From Pseudomonadota bacterium (GTDB lineage Bacteria; Desulfobacterota; Binatia; Binatales; Binataceae), in assembly GCA_021325355.1 (NCBI GenBank), contig JAJPHI010000017.1:23686-87685 (forward strand): 64,000 nt of DNA, written 5' to 3'. Positions 37,701-46,464 of the stretch are shown one piece after another. Each line of letters begins with the position of its first letter. The stretch's first letter is position 1. Position numbers and translations under genes: made by a program. Under the pieces are notes generated by a model. The model had not been told where the DNA came from. It searched no databases and saw only the letters and a program-made list of their open reading frames with translations.

Positions 37701-38254
37701 TGCAGCGCGTTATCCTGCAGTTCAAGATAGAAGCGGCCGGGAAAGGTGCGCGCATACCATTCGGCGGCCGCGCGCGCCTGATCGAGCCGGCCGCCGCGCA
37801 GCGCGCGCGCCACTTCGCCGCTGAGACATCCGGAGAGCACGATCAGGCCGTCGGCGCATTCGGCAAGGATCTCCTTGTCGATGCGCGGCTTATAGTAGAG
37901 GCCTTCCTGATAGGCGGCGGTGAGCAGCCGGCAGAGGTTGCGATAACCCTGGCGGTTCTGCGCAAGCAGGATCAGATGAAAATTGCTGCCGCCTTCCACG
38001 TCGTCGCCGCGCTGGCTTTGCGAACGGTCGGTGCGCTTGCCCGGGGCCAGGTAGGCCTCGCAGCCGATGATTGGTTTGACTCCGCTCTGCCGCGCTTTCT
38101 GATAGAACTCGACCGCACCGAACATATTGCCATGATCGGTCATGGCGATCGCGGGCATGCCCGAGCCTTTGACGTGCTCGAACAGGGGACCAATCTTGTT
38201 GGCGCCGTCGAGCAGGCTGTACTGCGTATGCACGTGCAGATGAACGAAGCTCAA
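34781..38254 (-). CDS. dnaE: DNA polymerase III subunit alpha
   Basis: The 1157-residue replicative polymerase. The PHP domain begins at FVHLHVHTQYSLLDGANKI with metal-ligand histidines. The polymerase core has GPGRGSVVGSLVSYALGIT and the catalytic aspartates of PDIDVDFCFERRDEV. The fingers and tau-binding parts include GVFQMEGSGMRRF, YQEQVMRAAQ and FNRSHAAAYA. An OB fold (IQIAGVVQAVK...RYATFTLEDRVGVVECIVWP) is near the C-terminus. The start is a TTG at 38254 with GGGAGG six bases upstream, which begins exactly at the conserved PHP motif. The long antisense ORFs over it are shadows. Confidence 0.97.
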   Translation of the reverse strand: MSFVHLHVHTQYSLLDGANKIGPLFEHVKGSGMPAIAMTDHGNMFGAVEFYQKARQSGVKPIIGCEAYLAPGKRTDRSQSQRGDDVEGGSNFHLILLAQNRQGYRNLCRLLTAAYQEGLYYKPRIDKEILAECADGLIVLSGCLSGEVARALRGGRLDQARAAAEWYARTFPGRFYLELQDNALHGPLNEALREIGRTAGIPLVATNDCHYLHRDDARAHEVLLCIQTGKTLADETRWRFDTDELYVKTPEEMVAAFGADSEEIRNTVAIADQVDFEFESGRFHFPLYQPEGEAPPTVEELDAMLVERVRTGLEERLRHQHARRGDFDDAVYRERIERELPVIREMGFAGYLLIVADFINYAREKGIPVGPGRGSVVGSLVSYALGITEVDPIEHKLLFERWLNPGRRSMPDIDVDFCFERRDEVLDYVRKKYGDDRVAQIITFGTIKGKQAIRDVGRVLGLSFAETDRIVKLYPAPKQGRDFPLKDAFEMEPRLRAEREKYPELFEYAFKLEGLLRHASRHAAGVVIADEPLRDLVPLYVDKERADNPIAITQYSMKGVEELGLIKFDFLALKNLTLITETLDLIKAGGGSPPDLNQLPLDDAETYRLLARGDTVGVFQMEGSGMRRFITDLKPSCFEDVIAAISLFRPGTLDAGMVEPFVRRKHGKEPVEYDHPLLEPVLRDTHGVIIYQEQVMRAAQSLAGYTLEEADILRAAMGKKNIAVMQKERERFVTGAVRNGVDRTLAASIFEKIATFASYGFNRSHAAAYALTSYTTAYLKAHYPREFMAALMSLDMDDTDKTYKNIAALREMRIRILPPDINQSRVKFTVSDDAIRFGLGAIRGVGARSAQDMIAVRESGGAFKSLADFCVRVGTQILNRRLLEALIKCGAFDFTGVARAALTAQIDDALRLAQRNESDAVRNQISLFAKSGETPVLIARETVAEWPRAELLNYEKEALGFYITAHPLDRYERELRRIGKLTTADLPNMPDGSKIQIAGVVQAVKLKNNKAGKRYATFTLEDRVGVVECIVWPEAYQNYEALIAGTEPIALKGKLDVDDERAQVIVDEIRPLSAALTDAVREVRIRAPRDRMVNGDLERLKDLLRRYRGNSITYLHLGLDDGNEAVFVLGDDYRVAPTEAFVSEISALLSKDAVVLR

Positions 38255-38690
38255 GTTCGACCTCCCGTCGTTTAACCCAGCGGCAAAATTCTAGCGCCGC
38301 GCGGCCAATTCAGATACGGTCGGGCGCCGCGACTGCTCACAGCTTCCTGTGGAATTTCGTCGCGAAGCTCCTCGGGAAGGCGCAGGCGGCGCCGACGAGT
38401 TGTGCCATCGGGCCGTCGGCTGACCCGCGACCTGTGCAAAAATTTCCGCTCCGCCGCGCCCGCGACGAAGCTTCGGCGATGAGTTATCGCCCGTTACGCA
38501 ACCGCTAAAGCGCCGATCGCTAGGCCATCCCGCGTGATCATCCCCCGGGGTTCATCAAGACTGTCTCCCGCAAGCCGAGGACGCCCGAGGTCGCCTCGCT
38601 CGTCACGGCATCGGTGTTGCGGCACTCGAGTCAGCCGTTAAGCGGTATTCACCGATGAGGTGAAATCGGCATCTTCAAGGAGGCATCTTT
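38255..38690. other. 436-base gap upstream of dnaE and of a secreted-protein gene
   Basis: A divergent intergenic stretch. Near dnaE the minus strand carries TAGAAT (38288-38293), a fair -10 with no good -35. The rest holds short GC-rich inverted repeats such as TTCCTGTGGAA and no convincing reading frame. I see no RNA gene in it. Promoters for dnaE and the gene at 38691 must lie here. Confidence 0.4.
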
Positions 38691-39107
38691 GTGAAGCTCA
38701 GAGGACGTTTGTTCAATATTGCCACTGGCGTCGGCGTGGTACTGACGATCGGCGCTTTTTCACCGCAGGTTTTCGCGCAGGCGGCCGGCGGTGCATCCGC
38801 CGGCGCCGCCGGCTCCGGGATGTCCGCCGGCTCCGGGAGCGTCGCGAGCGGTCCCGGCGGCAACGGGGCTGCCACGGCTCCCGGCAGCGTCAATCCGATG
38901 ACCGGCGCCGGCTCAACCGCATCGGGGAGTATGTCCGGTAACCCGGGTAGCGGCTCGATGACGACCGGCAACGGTGCGACCGGATCAACCTATGATCCGA
39001 ACGCCAATGCCGGTACCAACGGATCGTCGAGCAGCAATGGCGCGAGCGGAATGGGTGCGAACGCTGCGGGGTCATCCAGCGGGACCGCACCGCCTCCGGT
39101 GCAGTAG
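38691..39107 (+). CDS. Secreted Gly/Ser/Ala-rich low-complexity protein
   Basis: A 138-residue protein starting at GTG 38691 behind a strong AAGGAGG. The signal peptide is clear: the first 29 residues end in SPQVFAQ with a likely cleavage at FAQ-AA. The mature part is almost entirely Gly, Ser, Ala, Thr and Asn, with irregular GSG, SGN and MTG elements and a final GTAPPPVQ. It has no cysteine or charged cluster and should be disordered in the periplasm or outside the cell. I recognise no family. Confidence 0.7.
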   Translation: MKLRGRLFNIATGVGVVLTIGAFSPQVFAQAAGGASAGAAGSGMSAGSGSVASGPGGNGAATAPGSVNPMTGAGSTASGSMSGNPGSGSMTTGNGATGSTYDPNANAGTNGSSSSNGASGMGANAAGSSSGTAPPPVQ

Positions 39108-39272
39108 GAGCGCAGGGTCGCTTTCGCCGGTCGGGCGCCGGCAACCGCCGGCGCCCCGGTCGCGCTTCGGGTGCCAGGCTGTGCGAAACGAGCGATCTGT
39201 CTGACCCGTCCGGGCCGGAGGGCTGAGCGGCTCCTATGGAGGCCTTGAGCGTGATCGTTCAAAATCGCGCTT

Positions 39273-39689
39273 ATGAGTCGGATCGCGCGCGATGAATTTC
39301 CCGCATTGGCCACCCTCGAGGACGGACCCTTTTCGGCGTCGCTCGGTCTTCGCGTCGAGACGGCCGTACCCGGTCGAGTGACGGTGCGGATGCCGTTTGC
39401 GGAACGGCTGCTCAATTACGGTCCGCCCACGGTGCCGATCCACGGCGGCGCCATCGCCGCGCTGGTGGACTTTGCAGCCTGCGCTGCGGTCTGGACGCTT
39501 GCGGCGACCGAGCGCAGCGCAACCATCTCGATGGCGGTGAACTATACGGCACCGGGAGTGCAGAGTGACCTGACGGCAGAAGCCGTCGTAAGTAGGCATG
39601 GCAAGCGGATAGCTAGTATCAGCGTCGAGGTCCGCGATAATCGGCAAAGTCTCATCGCGGAGGCGCTCGTCACCTACAAAATTGCCTGA
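39273..39689 (+). CDS. PaaI-type hotdog thioesterase
   Basis: A 138-residue hotdog-fold protein. IHGGAIAALVDFAACAAVWTL is the thioesterase helix, with the HGG loop and the catalytic Asp or Glu position in VDFA. The flanking strands GRVTVRMPFAERLLNYG and TISMAVNYTAPG are typical of PaaI/YbgC-like acyl-CoA thioesterases. It lies alone, 323 bases before rpoD. The acyl substrate is unknown. The ribosome site before ATG 39273 is poor. Confidence 0.86.
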   Translation: MSRIARDEFPALATLEDGPFSASLGLRVETAVPGRVTVRMPFAERLLNYGPPTVPIHGGAIAALVDFAACAAVWTLAATERSATISMAVNYTAPGVQSDLTAEAVVSRHGKRIASISVEVRDNRQSLIAEALVTYKIA

Positions 39690-39840
39690 AGTTCCATGGC
39701 CAGTGGCCGGTAGCGGTGGAAATTGACGGGCCGAAGCGCTATCTAGGGAAACCCGCCGGGCGCGCGCCGACTGGCGCATTTTGCGACGCGCGTTATAATT
39801 AATGGTGGGTCGATGCCGGTGTGGTTGCGGTTAGGTACGC

Positions 39841-39905
39841 TTGACGCAAAAGAGCCCGTTGCAATAGAATGAGCCGTTTGACGGTTAACTCGTCCGTTTT
39901 ATACA
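39841..39905 (+). promoter_or_regulatory. Two tandem sigma-70-type promoters upstream of rpoD
   Basis: P1 is TTGACG (39841-39846), an 18-base spacer and TAGAAT (39865-39870). P2 is TTGACG (39878-39883), a 16-base spacer and TATACA (39900-39905). An isolated TATAAT (39794-39799) and a TTGACA (39917-39922) with only a weak AAATAG partner lie on either side. The leader to the rpoD ATG would be roughly 100-140 bases. Stacked promoters fit a housekeeping sigma gene that responds to several conditions. Confidence 0.6.
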
Positions 39906-40012
39906 CTCCCGTCGTTTTGACAAGCGTTGCTGTTATCGGAAATAGGCCGGCGTCTGGGTCACGCCGTCGCTATCGCTAAACCGTTCGCCAGCGAGGACAG
40001 GATCCCTCGAGC

Positions 40013-41764
<1,752 letters not shown>

Positions 41765-41853
41765 CGCGAAGGCCTGATAGCCGGCTGCTCGGCGCCGGAG
41801 ACGAAGCCTGCGCCGTACCATTGGACGCTTACTTCAGCGCGCCGCCGCGGGAT

Positions 41854-42126
41854 TCAGAGGCCCGTGTCCGCGTGAGGCGGCTTTCGCGGGTCGGGCTCGG
41901 GGCCGCCGGAAGGCTCAACCAGATTCTCGAACAGATCGAGCACGGAAGCCTGGAGAAACGCTTGCCCGGCCAGCTTCAGGAGCAAGCGGCCGAGCGGTGA
42001 ACGCGCGCCGCCGCCGACAACCACTCCGGCGGCGGCCGCTGTCGCCAGCAGGGTCAGGGGATAGTTTCGCGTCACGGTGGTGATTGACCGACCGAGACGC
42101 GAAAGCGAATTTCCGACCTCTGCCAT
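41854..42126 (-). CDS. Small hydrophobic protein, unknown
   Basis: A 90-residue protein with one or two weak membrane segments (about residues 24-40 and 45-62, YPLTLLATAAAAGVVVGGG and PLGRLLLKLAGQAFLQASVL) and a Pro-rich, charged tail. The early SLSRLGRSITTVTRNYP segment is amphipathic. It follows the YqjD/ElaB-like gene on the same strand with a 27-base gap, so the two probably act together at the membrane. I cannot name a family. Confidence 0.6.
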   Translation of the reverse strand: MAEVGNSLSRLGRSITTVTRNYPLTLLATAAAAGVVVGGGARSPLGRLLLKLAGQAFLQASVLDLFENLVEPSGGPEPDPRKPPHADTGL

Positions 42127-42153
42127 GGGCTTGCCCGCTCGAACGCAGCGCCG

Positions 42154-42369
42154 CTACGAAGAAACGCGGCGCATCATCTTGGCGACCATATAACCGATCG
42201 CGAACGAGGCGGCCAGCGCCAGCCAGGGCTCGCGCCGCGCGAATTCGCGCAGGTCACGCGTCGCATCCTGCATGAAGCTCATGCCGCGATCGGCATAATC
42301 GCGCGCCATGTCGTAGCCCTGGTTCGCTGCCTGATTGATGCCATCGATCGTATCATCATAAGTGCTCAT
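42154..42369 (-). CDS. DUF883/YqjD-ElaB-like membrane-anchored protein
   Basis: A 71-residue protein. An amphipathic N-terminal helix (YDDTIDGINQAANQGYDMARDYADRGMSFMQDATRDLREFA) is followed by REPWLALAASFAIGYMVAKMMRR, the C-terminal anchor pattern of the DUF883 (YqjD/ElaB) family, whose members bind ribosomes at the inner membrane in stationary phase in E. coli. ATG 42369 with GGAGAG upstream is preferred over the longer track start at 42504. Whether it binds ribosomes here is untested inference. Confidence 0.75.
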   Translation of the reverse strand: MSTYDDTIDGINQAANQGYDMARDYADRGMSFMQDATRDLREFARREPWLALAASFAIGYMVAKMMRRVSS

Positions 42370-42866
42370 AATTGGCTCTCCGCGTCTGGTCTGCCGAAAA
42401 GAGGATCGCACCTCCGCACGGCAGGTTGAATTTAGCAAAAGCTGTTCCGTGATACCTTCTGCGCGAACCATCGCCAAAGTCCGCTCCGGGCGCGACTTCG
42501 TCAACTGCGACAGTATCCCTTGCGCATCGTGCGCCCATCTTCGGGAAGAGAATTTTTACTAAGTGTCGAGTCTCATGTTGCCGCGAACGTGGCGGCGGAG
42601 TTGATCCGTGAACCGCGCATTTCCGGCAATTTCGCCGGCCACGCCTGGCACCCCTTACCGGGAGGCGGCCGTTGCGCTTGTCTCAGGCGCGTCAAAAGCG
42701 CGGCGCTCGACGTCGATGCTCACAAAGACGGACTGAAGATAGCACGAGCCGCCTAAACCCGTTGGCATCTTAAGTGCTTCACGATACCCCAAGCGGAACG
42801 GCGGTCGGTTGATCTCAGCATCTCCCGGGGCGTCTCGTCCGCATCACCGGAAGAAGAGGTCACAGT
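42370..42866. other. 497-base gap with no convincing gene
   Basis: A divergent region between the DUF883-like gene and the lipoprotein gene at 42867. Open frames inside it (42520-42756 on plus, 42370-42504 upstream of the DUF883 start) use poor starts, show no recognisable family and have no ribosome site. An AT-rich patch GAGAATTTTTACTAAG near 42549 may belong to a promoter. No tRNA or repeat is seen. Confidence 0.4.
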
Positions 42867-43094
42867 ATGCGACTTGAGGGATTCGTTTCGAAAGCGATGG
42901 TCGGCCTGGGTGCGGTGAGTCTGCTCTGCACCGTCGGATGCTTCAGTTACCATAGTACCGAGACGACGCAGCCGACGCCGAGCTACAGCACGTCAACCAC
43001 GACGACGCCGACCGAAAATTCGACGACAACGACGAGGCAGTCGAGTGACGGCACGGTGACGTCGCGGACGACGACCACCACCGCGGCGCCCTGA
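42867..43094 (+). CDS. Small Thr-rich lipoprotein
   Basis: A 75-residue protein with a short basic N-terminus, a hydrophobic stretch and the lipobox LLCTVGC, predicting lipidation at Cys25. The mature part is a Thr/Ser-rich chain (TSTTTTPTENSTTTTRQSS...) of only about 50 residues, probably disordered and extracytoplasmic. AGAAGAGG lies before the ATG. It ends just before a strong bidirectional terminator. No family is recognised. Confidence 0.75.
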   Translation: MRLEGFVSKAMVGLGAVSLLCTVGCFSYHSTETTQPTPSYSTSTTTTPTENSTTTTRQSSDGTVTSRTTTTTAAP

Positions 43095-43112
43095 GCGTCG
43101 TCAGGATTCGGT

Positions 43113-43153
43113 AAAAAGGCGCGAATCGGCAGTTGTCGGTTCGCGCCTTTTTT
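43113..43153. terminator. Bidirectional rho-independent terminator
   Basis: AAAAAGGCGCGAA (43113-43125) pairs with TTCGCGCCTTTTT across a 14-base loop, with a T run on the plus strand and the mirror A run giving a T tract on the minus strand. It lies exactly between the convergent lipoprotein and ferritin-like genes and should terminate both. Confidence 0.9.
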
Positions 43154-43157
43154 CATC

Positions 43158-43685
43158 CTAGATCCGGTCCAGCAGCGATTTCAGATCGTCGGCGTGTTCC
43201 TCTTCAACCTGCAGAATGGTTTCGATGAGGCGGCGGGTCGTCGGATCGCCATCGCCGAGCCAGCGCACGATCGCCGCATAGGATTCTATCGCGATCCGCT
43301 CGGCGACCAGATCTTCCTTGATCATCGAGACTAGATCCTTGCCCTCCTGGTAGTCGGAGTGGCTGCGGCGGGCGAGGCCTTCCGGGTTGAAGTTGGGCGC
43401 GCCGTTAAGCTGCACGATGCGCGTGGCGACCTGATCGACGTGCTGCTGTTCCTCATTCGCGTGCTGCAGAAACTCCGCTTTGATACTTTCGGAATTGATG
43501 CCGCTCGCCATGTAATAATGACGGCGGTAACGCAGCACGCAGACCAGTTCAGTCGCCAGAACTTCATTGAGTACCTTGATGACCTTCGGCGCATCGCATT
43601 GATAATTTTCGGTAACGGCGCCCTGTTCCATATGGCGCCGCGCGCGTTCCTTGATAGCGGTGAGATCCGCAACAAAGTCATTCAT
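43158..43685 (-). CDS. Ferritin-like protein (bacterioferritin/DPS superfamily)
   Basis: A 175-residue four-helix protein. Di-iron type ligands are visible in LNEVLATELVCVLRYRRHYYMASG (first Glu), FLQHANEEQQHVDQVA (EExxH), EDLVAERIAIESY and VEEEHADDLKSLL. These are the bacterioferritin-like pattern, in a version lacking a clear haem Met. It probably oxidises and stores iron or protects against peroxide. AAGGAG precedes the ATG. It ends at a strong terminator shared with the lipoprotein gene. Confidence 0.87.
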   Translation of the reverse strand: MNDFVADLTAIKERARRHMEQGAVTENYQCDAPKVIKVLNEVLATELVCVLRYRRHYYMASGINSESIKAEFLQHANEEQQHVDQVATRIVQLNGAPNFNPEGLARRSHSDYQEGKDLVSMIKEDLVAERIAIESYAAIVRWLGDGDPTTRRLIETILQVEEEHADDLKSLLDRI

Positions 43686-44089
43686 AACGATTCTCCTTAA
43701 AAGCCCACAGGCTCCGAAACAAAGATGACGTTAAGCGCTAGGCAATGACTGTGCCGCAGATCAGCATCCGGCTATGCAGCGTGCCGATCGGCATCCGGCA
43801 AAGTCCGCGTACTGCGCGGCGGATCGATGCCATAGGCGCGCGATGGGCGCGGATCGTTTTGAATCTGCCGGACAATGCGTGTAAGTAAACCGGAAGCAAG
43901 GATCGGTTGCGGTCGCGCTGCAAGCCCGGCACGAAGTTTCAAAGCCTCGCTTCGAGAGGGGGACTCTCGCCGGGTAGGGCCACAAAGGGACGCGGAAGCG
44001 GCCGCGGATGGTTATGGCAGTTTGCCGAGATGCAGGGTGGAACGGTGTCAGTTCAGAGTGGTGGGCTCGGTAAAGGCGGCGAGTCGACG
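43686..44089 (+). pseudogene. Intergenic stretch with a decayed histidine-kinase ATPase fragment
   Basis: Most of this 404-base stretch has no gene. From about 43967 the plus-strand frame that leads into the receiver gene reads GRATKGRGSGRGWLWQFAEMQGGTVSVQSGGLGKGGEST. That is recognisably the G2 box and last strands of a HATPase domain (normally like GTGIGLWLVRQ...EMHGGTVSVQSGGLGKGSEFT). The preceding N and G1 boxes are absent. This looks like the remains of a kinase or hybrid kinase whose body was deleted. Confidence 0.6.
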
Positions 44090-44530
44090 ATGAGATCGCC
44101 GCGGGTGTCGGCGGTCTCGCGCGAGACGGCCGCGGCGGGCGAACCGTCCGCAAGCAGGCGCGAGCCGCGTCGGATCCTGATCGTCGATGACAACGTCGAT
44201 GCGGCGGAAGCGCTGGGGCTGTTGCTCGAGAGCGAAGGGCATCGCATCCGGGTCGTCAACGACGGAGCCGCGGCGGTGGCGTGCGCGCAGGAGTTTCAGC
44301 CCGACGCGGCCATCATCGACATCGGTCTGCCCGGCATGGATGGCTATGAAGTTGCGCGCCGGCTCCGCGAACTGGTTCCCGGGACCGCTTTGATGGCGCT
44401 GTCGGGATGGCGTCTCAGCGAGGGTGACCCGCAGGGTTATCGCGGCCGCTTCGATGGTTTCTTCACCAAGCCGATGGAGTTCAGCAAGCTGCGCGAGTTG
44501 CTCGCGCGTTTACCTGTGCGATCCAACTGA
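44090..44530 (+). CDS. Stand-alone response regulator receiver domain
   Basis: 146 residues from ATG 44090; the open frame extends upstream to a TTG at 43907. The receiver fold is complete: acidic pocket ILIVDDNVDAAEA, phospho-acceptor Asp in AIIDIGLPGMDG, Ser/Thr in MALSGW and Lys in FFTKPMEF. No output domain follows. The upstream in-frame sequence is a kinase HATPase remnant, so this was probably the receiver at the end of a hybrid histidine kinase. It may now be non-functional or act as a phosphate sink. Confidence 0.8.
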   Translation: MRSPRVSAVSRETAAAGEPSASRREPRRILIVDDNVDAAEALGLLLESEGHRIRVVNDGAAAVACAQEFQPDAAIIDIGLPGMDGYEVARRLRELVPGTALMALSGWRLSEGDPQGYRGRFDGFFTKPMEFSKLRELLARLPVRSN

Positions 44531-44658
44531 CGACGGCAGGCTGTGCCGGGCGCGCGCGGGCGGTTACGGTCAGGCGATGGCGCGTGGCCGCGCGCGGCGG
44601 ATTTTACCTGATGCGGCTTCGGTGCTAAGCATCCACCGAGCACATCGGAGGATGATCC

Positions 44659-45126
44659 ATGCCGAAGACGACTGAGCAAACCATCATGGAGCTGGCCGAT
44701 CGCGAGGCGATTCGGGAGCTGCCGCAGCGTTATTGCGACTGTGTCTGGCAGGGCGACGTCGCGGGTCTCGTCAAACTGTTCGCCGACGACGGTGAGTTCA
44801 CGGTGGTCGGCAATCGGCGTGAAGTCACCAACAAGGGACACGCCGAATTGCTCAAGACCTACCAGGCGGGGCTGGCGACTCTCACGCCGCGACCGTACAT
44901 CCACAACCACGTGATCGAGCTCAAGGGCGACGGCCGTGCGACGGGTCGCTGCTACGTCGAGCTGCGCGACGCCAGCGACAATCTCAAGTGGCTCGGCACG
45001 GGATTTTACAATGACGAGTACGTCAAGGTTGGCGATGCGTGGAAGTTCAAATCGCGGCGCGCGCAGATGGTCCATATGGAACCCAAACTGGCGAGCGGCA
45101 CCACTGACATCCAGGAGCGCAAATAG
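44659..45126 (+). CDS. SnoaL/NTF2-like protein, tandem copy A
   Basis: A 155-residue NTF2-fold protein. ELADREAIRELPQRYCDCVWQGDVAGLVKLFADDGEF is the SnoaL-like opening and RPYIHNHVIELKGDGRATGRCYVELRD the following strands. YCDCVW with paired Cys is shared with copy B. GGAGG lies seven bases before the ATG. The fold often hosts dehydratase or isomerase sites; the HNHVIE histidines are candidates, but the function is unknown. Confidence 0.83.
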   Translation: MPKTTEQTIMELADREAIRELPQRYCDCVWQGDVAGLVKLFADDGEFTVVGNRREVTNKGHAELLKTYQAGLATLTPRPYIHNHVIELKGDGRATGRCYVELRDASDNLKWLGTGFYNDEYVKVGDAWKFKSRRAQMVHMEPKLASGTTDIQERK

Positions 45127-45128
45127 TC

Positions 45129-45566
45129 ATGGCTAAAAGTATCGAACAGATCGCAATGGAGCTGGCTGACCGTGAGGCGATTCGTGAACTGCCGGTGAAG
45201 TATTGTGATTGTGTCTGGCAGGGCGACACGACCGGCATCGTCGATTTGTTTGCGGCGGACGGCGAATTTATCACCAAGGGTTTCAAGCGCGAGCAGAAGG
45301 CGACCGGGCGCGAGGGGCTGCTCAAACTCTACGGCGGCCTTGGGCAGGGCGAGCTCGCGCCGCGACCGTACATCCACAACCACGTGATCGACCTCAAGGG
45401 GAATGGGCGCGCGACGGGTCGCTGCTATGTCGAGCTGCGCAATTTCAAGAAGAATCTCGAATGGGTCGGGACGGGCTATTACGAGGACGAATACGTCAAA
45501 GTGGGCGACGGCTGGAAGTTCAAATCGCGGCTTTTCCGGCCGGTCCAGATGAACGTGAATCCGTAG
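45129..45566 (+). CDS. SnoaL/NTF2-like protein, tandem copy B
   Basis: A 145-residue paralogue of the gene before it, starting two bases after its stop. It keeps MELADREAIRELP, YCDCVWQGD, PRPYIHNHVI and GRATGRCYVELR almost unchanged, so the pair arose by a tandem duplication. Differences concentrate in the loop after DGEF (ITKGFKREQKATGREG) and at the C-terminus. The two could form a heterodimer, as this fold usually dimerises. Confidence 0.83.
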   Translation: MAKSIEQIAMELADREAIRELPVKYCDCVWQGDTTGIVDLFAADGEFITKGFKREQKATGREGLLKLYGGLGQGELAPRPYIHNHVIDLKGNGRATGRCYVELRNFKKNLEWVGTGYYEDEYVKVGDGWKFKSRLFRPVQMNVNP

Positions 45567-45648
45567 CGGCGCCGCCGCGTTTGCTCATCTGAGCGCAGCG
45601 AGGCATCCGGATGCGCCCGGCGCCCGTGCGGCGGTCGGCGCGCTCTGC

Positions 45649-46464
45649 GTGGTCGCGACCCCGATCGGTAATCGCGAGGATCTGTCGGCGCGCGCGCTCA
45701 GCGTGCTGCGTGAAGCCGATCTTATCGCCTGCGAAGATACCCGGCGCACGGGTCGGCTGCTCGCTGAGCATGGGATTCACACGCCGATGCTCAGCTACTT
45801 CGAGCACAACGAAGAGCGGCGCGCGCCGGAGCTGATTAGCCGCCTCCAGGCCGGCGCGACGGTCGCGTTGGTGACCGACGCCGGCACGCCGGGAATTTCC
45901 GACCCGGGATATCGGCTGGTTCGCGCCGCGCACGACGCCGGCGTGCCGGTCAGGGCGGTGCCGGGGCCGTCGGCGGTGATCGCCGCCCTGTCGATCGCGG
46001 GCTTACCCACCGATCGCTTCGTCTTCGAGGGATTTCTGCCGGCCCGCGAGGGCGATCGCCGTCGCCGCCTGGAAGGCCTGCGCCATGAGCCGCGCACCAT
46101 CGTGCTCTACGAGACCGCCCGCCGTCTGGTCGATTCGCTCGCCGCGATGGCGTCAATCTTCGGCGCCGATCGCCGCGGCGTAGTTGTGCGGGAGGCGACC
46201 AAGATTCATGAAGAGACGCGCAGCGACGCGCTCGGCGGTCTTCTGGATTATTTCCGGACGCATCCGCCGCTCGGTGAAGTGACCCTCGTCGTTGCCGGAG
46301 CGAGCGAGGCGGAAGCCGCCGGCGGCGGGCTTGATGAAGCCGCGGCGATAGCCGTGCTGCGCGAGGCCGGTCTCAGCCTCAAGGACGCCAGCGCGGCGGT
46401 GGCGAAGCTCACCGGCGCGCGGCGGCGCGAAGTTTATCAGCGCGCGCTCAGCTTCAAGCACTAA
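45649..46464 (+). CDS. rsmI: 16S rRNA (cytidine-1402-2'-O)-methyltransferase RsmI
   Basis: A 271-residue SAM-dependent methyltransferase of the tetrapyrrole-methylase fold. The N-terminal VATPIGNREDLSARALSVL, ACEDTRRTGRLL, VTDAGTPGISDPGYRLV and VPGPSAVIAALSIAGL are all diagnostic. The C-terminal helical domain ends in RREVYQRAL. The annotated start GTG 45649 falls inside the first strand (family members read LYVVATPIGN). The frame is open upstream, but without ATG, GTG or TTG before the previous gene, so the true start is unclear. It overlaps the epoxide hydrolase stop by four bases. Confidence 0.93.
   Translation: MVATPIGNREDLSARALSVLREADLIACEDTRRTGRLLAEHGIHTPMLSYFEHNEERRAPELISRLQAGATVALVTDAGTPGISDPGYRLVRAAHDAGVPVRAVPGPSAVIAALSIAGLPTDRFVFEGFLPAREGDRRRRLEGLRHEPRTIVLYETARRLVDSLAAMASIFGADRRGVVVREATKIHEETRSDALGGLLDYFRTHPPLGEVTLVVAGASEAEAAGGGLDEAAAIAVLREAGLSLKDASAAVAKLTGARRREVYQRALSFKH

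Noticed and set aside
42520-42756. 78-codon plus-strand ORF upstream of the lipoprotein gene
   Set aside because: TTG start, no ribosome site, Arg-rich composition typical of random GC-rich frames.
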